In this document: positions 38,284 through 47,021 of the stretch, piece after piece
How positions within the stretch are numbered: the stretch's first letter is position 1
How the letters are laid out: each line of letters starts with the position of its first letter
Assembly: GCF_030698125.1 (NCBI RefSeq)
Contig: NZ_JAUYNV010000025.1
Location: forward strand, 124,001-188,000
Reading direction: 5' to 3'
DNA from: Methyloversatilis sp.
Lineage (GTDB): Bacteria; Pseudomonadota; Gammaproteobacteria; Burkholderiales; Rhodocyclaceae
Length of the DNA: 64,000 bases
Notes under the pieces: model-generated
Told to the model about the DNA's origin: nothing
The model's database searches: none
Seen by the model: only the letters and a program-made list of their open reading frames with translations
Position numbers and translations under genes: made by a program

Positions 38284-39945
38284 ATGACCGAAGCCCTCCC
38301 TTTCTATATCGCCGGCGCCGCTGCGCTGCTGGCGCTGCTGCCGCGCGTCAAGCGCCGGCTCGAACTGTCGCGCGCCAAGCACCGCTCGCTCGCCGGCCAC
38401 GCCAAAATGTCGCGTCGGGTTGCCAAACTGCTGCCTTTCTACGAATTCGACGTGGCAGACGTGTTCGCGGCAGATGACGCGCCGCCCGCCGTGGTCGAAC
38501 AGCGCCGTCCCGCCTTCGAACGTCTTGCCGCGCTGTACCGCGAGCGCTATGCAAAGACGCGCGCACTGACGGCAGACGTGCAGCCCATGCTGTCCGACCT
38601 GCAATTCACCAGCGCCTACCGCGTGCCGTTCCCGTTCAGCCGCCATGTGCGCGAGCACCTGAAGGCCGGCAATTTCGTCGCGTCGTCGTCCGGCGTCACC
38701 GTGACCGACCTCGACGGCAACGTTGCCTACGACCTGACCGGCTCGTACGGCGTCAATGTGTTCGGCTACGACTTCTACAAGGGCTGCATGGCGCGCGGCA
38801 ACGCGCAGGTCGAAGCCCTCGGACCGGTGCTCGGCAGTTTTCACCCGCTGCTCGCCGACAACGTGAAACGGCTGTGCGCGATCTCCGGGCTCGATGAAGT
38901 GTCGTTCCACATGTCCGGTACCGAGGCGGTCATGCAGGCGGTGCGACTGGCGCGCTATCACACGCGGCGCAGCCATCTGGTGCGCTTCTGCGGCGCGTAT
39001 CACGGCTGGTGGGGCGATGTGCAGCCGGGCGTCGGCAATCCGGTCGCGGCCGAACACACCTACACGCTGAAGGACATGCATGCCGACACGCTGCACGTGC
39101 TGCGCACCCGGCGCGACATTGCCTGCGTGCTGGTGAACCCGCTGCAGGCCCTGCACCCGAATGCCGGTGCACCCGGCGACTCGTCGCTGGTCGACGGCGG
39201 CCGGCGCGCCCATTTCGATCGCGCCGCCTACGCCGACTGGCTGCGCCAGCTGCGCGAAGTGTGCACGGCGCGCGGCATCGTGCTGATCTTCGACGAGGTG
39301 TTCGTCGGCTTCCGGCTGGCGCCCGGCGGTGCGCAGGAATACTTCGGCGTGCGCGCCGACATGGTCACTTACGGCAAGACACTGGGCGGTGGCTACCCTG
39401 TCGGCGTGGTGTGTGGCAAGGCGGCGCTGATGCGCCGCTACCGCGATGACCGGCCGGCCGACATCTGCTTCGCGCGCGGCACCTTCAATTCGCATCCGCA
39501 CGTGATGGCCGCGATGAACGAGTTCCTGCGGGCGCTCGACACGCCCGAAATCGCTGCGCTTTACGACGGCCTCGAGGAACGCTGGAACGCGCGTGCCGAA
39601 AAGCTGAACATGCTGCTGGCCGAAGCGGATCTGCCGGTGCGGGTGGTGAACCTGTCGTCGATCTGGACCGTGACCTACAGCGTGCCGTCGCGCTACAACT
39701 GGATGCTGCAGTACTACCTGCGCGCCGAAGGCCTGGCGCTGAGCTGGGTCGGCACCGGCCGGCTCATCTTCAGCCTGAACTACGGCGATGCCGAATTCGA
39801 TGCGGTCTGCGAACGTTTCGTCGCCGCCGCGCGGCGCATGCAGGCCGATGGCTGGTGGTGGGTGCCGGAAGGCGCGAGCAACAAGCAGGTGAAGCGCCGC
39901 ATATTGCGGGAAATGCTGGCGGAGCGGTTTGCGCGGCGCGGTTGA
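38284..39945 (+). CDS. Membrane-anchored class-III aminotransferase (GSA aminomutase-like)
   Basis: 553 residues. PLP-dependent class III fold: SGTEAVMQAVRLAR (phosphate binding), CGAYHGWWGD, LIFDEVFVGFRLAPGG with the PLP-contacting aspartate, and the Schiff-base lysine in MVTYGKTLGGGYPVGVV. It differs from ordinary glutamate-1-semialdehyde aminomutase (about 430 residues) by about 110 extra N-terminal residues, starting with a probable membrane helix (LPFYIAGAAALLALLP, 5-20) followed by basic residues. The substrate is unknown. Divergent from psd and convergent with an Mpo1-like membrane protein, a setting that suggests a lipid or long-chain amine substrate; this is inference. Confidence 0.85.
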   Translation: MTEALPFYIAGAAALLALLPRVKRRLELSRAKHRSLAGHAKMSRRVAKLLPFYEFDVADVFAADDAPPAVVEQRRPAFERLAALYRERYAKTRALTADVQPMLSDLQFTSAYRVPFPFSRHVREHLKAGNFVASSSGVTVTDLDGNVAYDLTGSYGVNVFGYDFYKGCMARGNAQVEALGPVLGSFHPLLADNVKRLCAISGLDEVSFHMSGTEAVMQAVRLARYHTRRSHLVRFCGAYHGWWGDVQPGVGNPVAAEHTYTLKDMHADTLHVLRTRRDIACVLVNPLQALHPNAGAPGDSSLVDGGRRAHFDRAAYADWLRQLREVCTARGIVLIFDEVFVGFRLAPGGAQEYFGVRADMVTYGKTLGGGYPVGVVCGKAALMRRYRDDRPADICFARGTFNSHPHVMAAMNEFLRALDTPEIAALYDGLEERWNARAEKLNMLLAEADLPVRVVNLSSIWTVTYSVPSRYNWMLQYYLRAEGLALSWVGTGRLIFSLNYGDAEFDAVCERFVAAARRMQADGWWWVPEGASNKQVKRRILREMLAERFARRG

Positions 39946-40044
39946 ACGCATGACGTGACATGCAGTGAAGGCGAGGGTTAGACCGACGATCGCGGCGGAA
40001 ATGGAGCGCGGGAGACTGCGAGCACTGCTCCCTGGCCGCGGAAC

Positions 40045-40066
40045 CGGCTGGCGATACAGCCAGCCG
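40045..40066. terminator. Hairpin between convergent aminotransferase and Mpo1-like genes
   Basis: CGGCTGGC (40045-40052), loop GATACA, GCCAGCCG (40059-40066): perfect eight-base-pair stem between two convergent genes. No T run on either side, so it is a possible bidirectional terminator or simply an mRNA-end hairpin. The rest of 39946-40084 shows nothing else. Confidence 0.4.
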
Positions 40067-40084
40067 TGCCCCGAAGACAGTGCC

Positions 40085-40699
40085 TCAGGCTTGCGCCGAA
40101 TGCTGTGCGTGGCGCGGGTCGATCAGCTCGCCGCGCAGCAGATGCAGCGGGGCGCGGTAGTACAGCTTCACGTCATGGAAGGGATCGGTGAGGATTTTGG
40201 TCATCCACACCAGGCCGGTCTGCACGTCGCGGATGAAGAACAGATGCACGGTGCGGAACAGCAGACCACCGACGCCCACCGCCAGCCAGATCAGCGACAC
40301 GTTGTGCACGAAGCCGCGCGCGTCGGCATGCGGCTCGAGCAGGCCGAACAGCGCCGGATCGACGTACAACACCAGCGGCGACAGCGCCCAGACCAACATC
40401 AGCACGATCTTGCGTCGCAGGTTGTAGCCGACCTTGATGTCTTCCTTGAATTCGTGGGTCGCCTGATTGACGTGGTCGTAGCCCTTGGGTTCGAAGAAGA
40501 AGTGCCCGGACTGACGCGACACCATGGCGACGCCCCAGCTGAGCAGCGCCGCGGCGGCCGGATCGACGAACAGCATTGCATAGGCCGCAAGAAAACTGAG
40601 CGCGCTGATCAGGTGCAGGCTCTGGTTGATGCGGCTGTGGTGGTAGTAGCGGTGGTCATCCCAACGCTGGACGTGCAGGGCCTTCAGAAATTCGTTCAT
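40085..40699 (-). CDS. Mpo1/DUF962-like membrane protein
   Basis: 204 residues with about four membrane helices (28-46, 50-60, 98-118, 133-152). Two histidine clusters match the Mpo1/DUF962 family: YYHHSRINQSLH (18-29, YHH...N...H) and SGHFFFEPKG (64-73, GH..FE). Yeast Mpo1 is an iron-dependent dioxygenase that shortens 2-hydroxy fatty acids from phytosphingosine breakdown; bacterial members are little studied. Residues 75-204 extend beyond the family core (DVKLYYRAPLHLLRGELIDPR). The match is by motif only. The ribosome-binding site GGAGG and the ATG lie inside a strong hairpin (40697-40745). Confidence 0.65.
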   Translation of the reverse strand: MNEFLKALHVQRWDDHRYYHHSRINQSLHLISALSFLAAYAMLFVDPAAAALLSWGVAMVSRQSGHFFFEPKGYDHVNQATHEFKEDIKVGYNLRRKIVLMLVWALSPLVLYVDPALFGLLEPHADARGFVHNVSLIWLAVGVGGLLFRTVHLFFIRDVQTGLVWMTKILTDPFHDVKLYYRAPLHLLRGELIDPRHAQHSAQA

Positions 40700-40745
40700 G
40701 TAACGCCTCCGTAGTGTGTGAAGCCTACGAAGGAGGCGTTACATG
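40697..40745 (-). promoter_or_regulatory. Inverted repeat sequestering the Mpo1-like ribosome-binding site
   Basis: Read on the minus strand: CATGTAACGCCTCC, TTC bulge, GTAG, ten-base loop, CTAC, GGAGGCGTTACATG. The 14-base arms are perfect and the right arm holds the ribosome-binding site GGAGG and the ATG of the Mpo1-like gene. With no T run after the stem it is not a terminator for the upstream rluF-like gene. The sequence shows the pairing; control of translation (thermometer, ligand or protein opening) is inferred. Confidence 0.7.
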
Positions 40746-40788
40746 AAGAATGCAGTTCGTCTACATCTTGGTGACAGGCTGCCGACGC

Positions 40789-42480
40789 TCAGAACGCTTC
40801 GTCGTTGCGCAGGTAGCGCCACTTGCCGACCGGCAGGTCGGCGAGCGGAATGCGGCCGATGCGCACGCGCTTGAGCGCGACCACTTCGAGGCCGACCGCG
40901 TCGCACATGCGGCGGATCTGCCGCTTCTTGCCTTCGCGCAGCACGAAGCGCATCTGTTCCTCGTTCTGCCAGCTCACCTTGGCCGGCTTGAGCGGCTGGT
41001 CATCCAGTTCAAGGCCGTGATTGAGCAGTGCCATGGATTCGGCGGGGAAGGTTTCCGACAGCGGGCCTTCGCCGAAGGATTTCGCCGGACGCACGCGCAC
41101 CAGGTATTCCTTCTCGATTGTCGAATCCTCGCCGATCAGTACGCGGGCAACGCGTCCGTCCTGGGTCAGCACCAGCAGACCGTGCGAATCGATGTCCAGC
41201 CGGCCGGCCGGTGCCAGACCGCGCAGATGGTTGCGATTGAAGGTCTGCCCCGACTTGTCGCCCATCCACTGGTTTTCCGGCACGAACAGCACGCTGGCCG
41301 GCTCGTGGCCGTCTTCCGCCTGGCCGCTGACGAAACCGACCGGCTTGTGCATCAGCACGGTGACGCGCAGCGCCTGGTCGGCCCGCGCTTCCTTGTTCAC
41401 TTCGACCTTCTGGTGCGACAGCACGCGCTGGCCCAGCACGGCGACTTCGCCATCGACCGTCACCCAGCCGCGCACGATCCAGTCGTCCGCTTCCCGACGC
41501 GATGCCGCACCGCGGTCGGCCAGCCAGCGCGACACGCGGATGCCGTCCTTCGGATGGTCATCGCCTTCTTCGGCCGGCACGGCCTTCACGCGACCTTTCT
41601 TGTCCATGTCGCGCTCTTCCCACGGCTTGGCCGGGCGCAGCGGCGCGGCGGCAGGCTTCGCGCTGCGCGCGCGCTCGCTGCCTTCGGCACGCGGCGGACG
41701 GCTGTCGCGCTCGGGGCGCGGCGTCCACGGACGCTTCTGTGCGTCGTCGGCACCGGGCGCACGGGCCGGGCGCTCGCCGCGATCGGTACGTGGCGGACGA
41801 TCGGCGAAGTTGCCGCGCGGCGCGCGTTCGCCGCCTTCTGGGCGCGGCGGACGGCTGTCGCGCTCGGGACGCGGTGTCCACGGACGCTTCTGTGCGTCGT
41901 CGGCACCGGGCGCACGGGCCGGGCGCTCACCGCGATCGGTGCGCGGCGGACGATCGGCGAAATTGCCGCGTGGCGCGCGTTCGCCGCCTTCGGCACGCGG
42001 CGGACGGCTGTCGCGCTCGGGGCGCGGCGTCCATGGGCGCTTCGGGGCGTCGTCGGCACCGGGCGCACGGGCCGGGCGCTCACCGCGATCGTTACGCGGC
42101 GGGCGATCGGCGAAATTGCCGCGCGGCGCGCGTTCGCCACCTTCGGCACGTGGCGGACGGCTGTCGCGCTCGGGACGCGGCGTCCACGGGCGCTTCTGTG
42201 CGTCGGCGGCACCGGGCGCACGGGCCGGGCGCTCGCCACGATCGCTACGTGGCGGACGATCGGAAAAATCCTTGCGGGGTGGCCGATCACCCATGTCACG
42301 GCGCGGCGCGGCGTCACGGCCGCGCGGCGTCTTGGCGGGGGGCGCGACCTGGGTGGTATTGCGGCTCAATGTCCGGGACTTGGCGGTGCTGTTGCGCACC
42401 GGCTTGCGGGCCGGATCGCGGTCCGAGGCGGTCGGGCTGTCGGATTTGCTCGGCAAACCCAGTTTCGGACGAGTGGTCAT
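40789..42480 (-). CDS. RluF-like 23S rRNA pseudouridine synthase with repetitive N-terminus
   Basis: 563 residues from MTTRPKLGLPS. Residues 1-300 are disordered and very basic, with a 51-residue unit repeated four times (74-271). The enzyme follows: S4 domain IRVSRWLADRGAASRREADDWI (split), catalytic aspartate in GLAPAGRLDIDSHGLLVLT, EKEYLVRVRP and GKKRQIRRMCDAVGL. Closest to the RluF branch (pseudouridine 2604) of the RsuA family; assignment to RluF and not RluE/RluB is tentative. E. coli RluF is about 290 residues, so the N-terminal half is an addition, probably for RNA binding. An upstream in-frame ATG at 42513 is possible but lacks a ribosome-binding site. Confidence 0.88.
   Translation of the reverse strand: MTTRPKLGLPSKSDSPTASDRDPARKPVRNSTAKSRTLSRNTTQVAPPAKTPRGRDAAPRRDMGDRPPRKDFSDRPPRSDRGERPARAPGAADAQKRPWTPRPERDSRPPRAEGGERAPRGNFADRPPRNDRGERPARAPGADDAPKRPWTPRPERDSRPPRAEGGERAPRGNFADRPPRTDRGERPARAPGADDAQKRPWTPRPERDSRPPRPEGGERAPRGNFADRPPRTDRGERPARAPGADDAQKRPWTPRPERDSRPPRAEGSERARSAKPAAAPLRPAKPWEERDMDKKGRVKAVPAEEGDDHPKDGIRVSRWLADRGAASRREADDWIVRGWVTVDGEVAVLGQRVLSHQKVEVNKEARADQALRVTVLMHKPVGFVSGQAEDGHEPASVLFVPENQWMGDKSGQTFNRNHLRGLAPAGRLDIDSHGLLVLTQDGRVARVLIGEDSTIEKEYLVRVRPAKSFGEGPLSETFPAESMALLNHGLELDDQPLKPAKVSWQNEEQMRFVLREGKKRQIRRMCDAVGLEVVALKRVRIGRIPLADLPVGKWRYLRNDEAF
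41668..42261 (-). repeat. Coding tandem repeat, 153 bases x about 4
   Basis: Four units of 153 bases inside the pseudouridine synthase gene; the fourth is cut to about 45 residues. The unit begins DRPPRxDRGERPARAPG, continues AQKRPWTPRPERDSRPPR and ends GGERAPRGNFA. Units differ in a few bases, mostly silent, so the array arose by duplication and is kept in frame. Confidence 0.9.
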
Positions 42481-42521
42481 CGTGAAGTCAACAATCTGTG
42501 GACCGCACAGCATAGCGGGGA

Positions 42522-42550
42522 CTTGAAATGTCGGGGGGAAGTCTCAATCT
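42522..42550 (+). promoter_or_regulatory. Heat-shock (sigma-32 type) promoter of htpG
   Basis: CTTGAAA (42522-42528), 14-base spacer, CTCAATCT (42543-42550), 33 bases before the htpG ATG. The -35 element is a perfect sigma-32 match; the -10 CTCAATCT resembles CCCCATNT in five of seven fixed positions. It fits the known heat-shock control of htpG. Confidence 0.65.
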
Positions 42551-42583
42551 TCCGCGGTTGTCATTTCTTATCACGGAGTCGCC

Positions 42584-44521
42584 ATGTCGGAAACCGCCAC
42601 CGCCGCCCAGACCATGAATTTCCAGGCCGAGGTGAAGCAACTGCTTCATCTGATGATCCATTCGCTTTACAGCAACCGCGACATTTTCCTGCGCGAACTG
42701 GTCAGCAATGCGTCGGACGCCTGCGACAAGCTGCGTTTCGAAGCGATTGCGGATCCGGCCCTGCTCGAATCCGACTCCGACCTGAAGATCCGCGTCGCCT
42801 TCGACAAGGTCGCCCGCACCATCACGATCACCGACAACGGCATCGGCATGTCGCGCGACGAGGCGATTTCCCATCTCGGCACGATCGCCCGCAGCGGCAC
42901 CAAGGAATTCTTTTCCAGCCTGACCGGCGACCAGAAGAAGGACGCCAACCTGATCGGCCAGTTCGGCGTCGGCTTCTACTCCGCCTTCATCGTCGCCGAC
43001 ACCGTCACGGTCACCACGCGCCGCGCCGGGCTGCCGACCACCGACGGCGTGCGCTGGTCGTGCTCGATGACCGGTGACACGGCGGGCGAATACACCGTCG
43101 AACAGATCAAGCGCGAGGCGCGCGGCACCGAAATCGTGCTGCACCTGCGCGAGGACCAGGACGAACTGCTGTCCGGTTTCAAGCTGCGCCACATCATCCG
43201 CGAATACTCCGACCACATCCTGCAGCCGGTCGTGATGAAGAAGGAAGAGTGGAAAGAGGGCGAGCAGATCACGACCGACGAGGACGAAACGGTCAATCAG
43301 GCCAATGCGCTGTGGACCCGCTCGAAGTCGGACATCACCGACGAGCAGTACCAGGAGTTCTACAAGCACGTCAGCCACGACTTCGAGGCGCCGCTGGCCT
43401 GGTCGCACGCGCGTGTCGAAGGGCGGCACGAATACACCCAGCTGCTGTTCATCCCGGCTCGCGCGCCATTCGACATGTGGGACCGCAAGACCAAGCACGG
43501 CCTGAAGCTGTACGTGCGCCGCGTGTTCATCATGGACGACGCCGACAAGCTGCTGCCGGGCTATCTGCGCTTCGTGCGCGGCGTGGTCGATTCGGCCGAC
43601 CTGCCGCTGAACGTGTCGCGCGAAATCCTGCAGGAGGGGCGCGACATCGACACCATCCGCTCCGGCTGCACGAAGAAGATCCTGTCGGTGCTGGAAGACC
43701 TGGCCGACAACGAAGACCCGGCGCAGAAGGAGAAATTCACCACCTTCTGGCAGGCCTTCGGCAATGTGTTCAAGGAAGGCGTGGGCGAAGACACGGCCAA
43801 CCGCGAGCGCGTCGCCAAACTGCTGCGCTTCGCGTCCACGCATCTCGATACCGACGAGCAGTCGGTGTCGCTGGCCGACTACCTGTCGCGCATGAAGGAC
43901 GGCCAGAGCAAGATCTATTACGTCACCGCCGAGTCGTTCAAGGCGGCAAAGAACAGCCCGCACCTGGAAGTGTTCCGCAAGAAGGGCATCGAAGTGCTGC
44001 TGATGCACGAGCACATCGACGAGTGGGTGGTCGGCAACATGACCGAGTTCGAAGGCCGTCCGATGGTGTCGGTCGCCAAGGGCGGACTGGATCTGGGCGC
44101 GATGGAAGATGAAGCCGAGAAGCAGGCACGCGAACGCGACGAGGGCGAATTCAAGCCGCTGGTCGAGCGCCTGCAGGCGACGCTTGCCGAACAGGTGAAG
44201 GAGGTGCGCATCACGCATCGCCTGACCGATTCGCCAGCCTGCCTGGTGTCGGACGAATTCGAGATCGGCGGCAATCTGGCGCGCATCCTGAAGTCGGCCG
44301 GTCGCGATGCGCCGGCGTCCAAGCCGACGCTCGAAATCAACCCGCAGCACCCGGTGGTGCAGCGCTTGCGCAACGAAGACGCGCATTTCGATGACTGGGC
44401 CGCGGTGCTGTTCGATCAGGCCCTGCTGGCCGAAGGCGGCGCACTGGAAGATCCGGCCACGTTCGTACGCCGCATGAACCAGCTCATGCTGGCGATGAGC
44501 GGCGAACGCGCACCGGGCTGA
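42584..44521 (+). CDS. htpG: Molecular chaperone HtpG (Hsp90)
   Basis: 645 residues. ATP-dependent cytosolic chaperone. GHKL ATPase motifs: [42 protein letters not shown] (split), and [15 protein letters not shown]. Middle domain [22 protein letters not shown] and the C-terminal dimerisation domain end with [11 protein letters not shown]. Normal proteobacterial length. A heat-shock-type promoter precedes it and a strong terminator follows. Confidence 0.98.
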   Translation: MSETATAAQTMNFQAEVKQLLHLMIHSLYSNRDIFLRELVSNASDACDKLRFEAIADPALLESDSDLKIRVAFDKVARTITITDNGIGMSRDEAISHLGTIARSGTKEFFSSLTGDQKKDANLIGQFGVGFYSAFIVADTVTVTTRRAGLPTTDGVRWSCSMTGDTAGEYTVEQIKREARGTEIVLHLREDQDELLSGFKLRHIIREYSDHILQPVVMKKEEWKEGEQITTDEDETVNQANALWTRSKSDITDEQYQEFYKHVSHDFEAPLAWSHARVEGRHEYTQLLFIPARAPFDMWDRKTKHGLKLYVRRVFIMDDADKLLPGYLRFVRGVVDSADLPLNVSREILQEGRDIDTIRSGCTKKILSVLEDLADNEDPAQKEKFTTFWQAFGNVFKEGVGEDTANRERVAKLLRFASTHLDTDEQSVSLADYLSRMKDGQSKIYYVTAESFKAAKNSPHLEVFRKKGIEVLLMHEHIDEWVVGNMTEFEGRPMVSVAKGGLDLGAMEDEAEKQARERDEGEFKPLVERLQATLAEQVKEVRITHRLTDSPACLVSDEFEIGGNLARILKSAGRDAPASKPTLEINPQHPVVQRLRNEDAHFDDWAAVLFDQALLAEGGALEDPATFVRRMNQLMLAMSGERAPG

Positions 44522-44550
44522 CACGCGATCACGCGACGGCCGGCGATGTG

Positions 44551-44583
44551 AAAAGGGCGCTTCAGCATGAAGCGCCCTTTTTT
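44551..44583. terminator. Bidirectional rho-independent terminator after htpG
   Basis: AAAAGGGCGCTTCA (44551-44564), loop GCA, TGAAGCGCCC then six T. The A run on the left and T run on the right let it serve htpG and the convergent GGDEF/EAL gene. Confidence 0.9.
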
Positions 44584-44627
44584 CTTCCCGCCGGCGTCGA
44601 TGGTGGCCGCTTGCTGCGCGCCTGGGG

Positions 44628-46871
44628 TCAGCCGCCTGCCTGCGCGCGCGCGAAGCGCTCGAATTCACCCGGGGCGAGCGGCGACGCGAACAGATAGCCC
44701 TGGTATCGCAGACAACCGTATTCACGGAGGCGGTCCCGTTGCGCGGTCGTCTCCACCCCCTCGGCGATCACCTCGAGGCCAAGTATCTGCCCCATCATGA
44801 CGACGGCGCGCACGATGGCTTCATCCTCCCCATCGCTGGCAACGTCGCGCACGAACGCCTGGTCGACCTTGAACTGATCGAGCGGCAGGCGCTTGAGGCA
44901 AGACAGTGACGAGAAGCCGGTGCCGAAGTCATCCAGCGACAGCGCAACACCCAGCGCCTTGATCTGCTGCATGCGCAGGATGGTGTTTTCGATGTCCTTG
45001 ATGACCAGACTTTCGGTCAGTTCCAGCATGAGGCGGGCCGGATCGGCGCCGGTCTCCCGGATGATCGACGCCAGATCATCGACAAAGTCATTCTGGTGAA
45101 ACTGGCGTGCGCCGATATTGACGGCAACGATCACATGACGAGTAGCGTCCGACGCTGACCAATCACGGATCTGCCGACAGGCAGCCTCCAGCATCCAGCG
45201 GCCGAGCGGCCGGATCAGATCCGTCGCCTCGGCCAGTGGAATGAAATCGACGGGTGGCACCAGGCCGCGCGTCGGGTGCTGCCAGCGCAGCAGCGCTTCG
45301 GCGCCGACCACGCGTTCCGCATCGTCCAGTTGCGGTTGATAGAGGGCTTGCAGCTGTCCGCGGCTGACGGCGAGGCGCAGATCGGCTTCGAGCGCGCTGC
45401 GCGCTTCGAGCGCCGTCTGCATCGCGGGGTCGAAAAAGCGCAGCGAATTCCGGCCGGTATTCTTGGCTTCGTACATCGCGAGGTCGGCGTTCTTCAACAG
45501 CGCGTCCACCGCGATTTCGTGGTGGCGGAACATCGCGATTCCGATGCTGCTCGTGCAATGAAAGTCGCCGCCGTCCAGCGCGTAGGGTTTCGACAGCGCC
45601 TCGCGTATCTTTTCACCGACCAGTCTGGTTTGCGCTGCGGCCTCGTGCGCGTCCGTGCTCAGATTGAGCAGCATTACCACGAATTCGTCTCCGCCCAGCC
45701 GCGCAACGGTATCGCCTTCGCGCACATTCTGCTGGATGCGCTGCGCCGCCTGCAGCAACAGCTGGTCGCCCACGTCGTGACCCCGGGTGTCGTTCAGCGC
45801 CTTGAAGTGGTCCAGATCGAGAAAAAGCAGGGCGCCGGATGCGTTGCTGCGGGCGCTGCCGGCCATCGCCTGGGCGATGCGGTCGAGCAGCAGGCGGCGG
45901 TTCGGCAGGTGAGTGAGCGGATCGAAATAGGCCAGCCTGTGGATTTCGGTTTCGGCTTCGAGGTGACGAGTGATTTCCGAAAAGGCGCCGACATAATGCG
46001 TCGTCTGTCCTTCCGGGCTCTTCACCGCGGAAATGGTGAGCCATTCGGCAAACAGTTCGCCATTCTTGTGGCGATTCCACAGCCGGCCCTGCCAGTAGCC
46101 GCAGGCTTTGAGCGTGTCCCACATCTGCCGATAGAAATCGCTGCTCTGTCGCCCTGAAGCAAGGATGTTCGGCGTGCGGCCGATGGCCTCGTCTGCGGCG
46201 TAACCGGTCAGCTGCGTGAAGGCATTGTTGACCCGGATGATCACGCCGGACGGATCGGTCACCATCATGCCTTCCTGCGACTCGAAGGCGATGGCCGCGA
46301 TGCGGCGTTCCTCTTCGTTGCGTTTGCGGCGCGCGGTGATGTCGCTGATGGCAACCCGCAATTGAGGCGTCGAGGCGTCGTCGCTGCTGCTGCGCAGACA
46401 ATCGAGGCAGGCGTCGAAAAAAGTGCCGTCGCTGCGCTGCAAGGTCAGTTCGCAGGTCGTGCTGCCGTCTTGTCTGAAGGCCCGCATGAAGTGCCGATGC
46501 CAGAAATCGCGATCTTCGGCGACGATGAAGCGTGCGAAACGCCGCCGCAACAGCTTGCTGCGTTCCTCGCCGAGCAGCGTGGCGCCGGTCAGGTTGATGG
46601 CGGCGATCTGGTCATCGCGGGTCAGCGTCATGTAGCCAATCGGGGCGAGTTCGTACAGATCAAGGTATCTGTCGCGCGATTCCTCCAGTGCAATCTGGGT
46701 CTGGGCGAGGGCTTCGTTCTGCATTTCGAGCTCGATCTGGTGCACCTGCAATTCGTGCAGCAGTTCGTCTGCAGGGCGTCGGGGCGCCACATACGGCCGT
46801 GCGAGCGCGAGCCTGGCTTCGGCGGCCGTGCGCAGATCGGCGCACACTTCGACAGCGAGTTTTACAGGCAT
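44628..46871 (-). CDS. PAS-GGDEF-EAL c-di-GMP enzyme
   Basis: 747 residues from MPVKLAVEV, chosen because GAGG lies nine bases ahead; an ATG five codons earlier (46886) is possible. A short N-terminal coiled coil (about 30-65) leads to two PAS domains (about 65-185 and 190-310), GGDEF (about 320-485) and EAL (about 495-745). Both catalytic motifs are intact: RLGGDEF with an inhibitory REGD five residues before it, and AEALLRWQHP, LELTESLV, LDDFGTGFSSLS, AEGVE. No membrane helix, so a cytosolic sensor. It follows the CheB-CheR fusion gene on the same strand, 150 bases away. Confidence 0.94.
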   Translation of the reverse strand: MPVKLAVEVCADLRTAAEARLALARPYVAPRRPADELLHELQVHQIELEMQNEALAQTQIALEESRDRYLDLYELAPIGYMTLTRDDQIAAINLTGATLLGEERSKLLRRRFARFIVAEDRDFWHRHFMRAFRQDGSTTCELTLQRSDGTFFDACLDCLRSSSDDASTPQLRVAISDITARRKRNEEERRIAAIAFESQEGMMVTDPSGVIIRVNNAFTQLTGYAADEAIGRTPNILASGRQSSDFYRQMWDTLKACGYWQGRLWNRHKNGELFAEWLTISAVKSPEGQTTHYVGAFSEITRHLEAETEIHRLAYFDPLTHLPNRRLLLDRIAQAMAGSARSNASGALLFLDLDHFKALNDTRGHDVGDQLLLQAAQRIQQNVREGDTVARLGGDEFVVMLLNLSTDAHEAAAQTRLVGEKIREALSKPYALDGGDFHCTSSIGIAMFRHHEIAVDALLKNADLAMYEAKNTGRNSLRFFDPAMQTALEARSALEADLRLAVSRGQLQALYQPQLDDAERVVGAEALLRWQHPTRGLVPPVDFIPLAEATDLIRPLGRWMLEAACRQIRDWSASDATRHVIVAVNIGARQFHQNDFVDDLASIIRETGADPARLMLELTESLVIKDIENTILRMQQIKALGVALSLDDFGTGFSSLSCLKRLPLDQFKVDQAFVRDVASDGEDEAIVRAVVMMGQILGLEVIAEGVETTAQRDRLREYGCLRYQGYLFASPLAPGEFERFARAQAGG

Positions 46872-47021
46872 CAGCAACCGCCTCATCGGGGTTTCGTGGG
46901 CACCAGACGGCTACGGGACTGCTCCGGAGCTACCATTCGGGTCGGGTGAAGTATCGCCCGCGATCAGCCTGGCAACAGTGCCAGAACGCAAAATGGCCCG
47001 CGCGCGCCGTACGTTGGCCGC

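Noticed and set aside
40743-40859. 38-codon plus-strand frame starting with GGAGG and ATG at the edge of the hairpin
   Set aside because: The ribosome-binding site is a by-product of the inverted repeat, and the frame runs into the rluF-like gene on the other strand with no protein-like pattern.
41668-42261. Regular 153-base repeats as a possible CRISPR-like array
   Set aside because: No short repeat/unique spacer pattern; the units are in frame and encode a protein repeat.
40750-43077. 775-codon plus-strand frame over the RluF-like gene and htpG start
   Set aside because: Antisense to the repeat-bearing synthase and out of frame with htpG; its internal repetition only mirrors the coding repeat.
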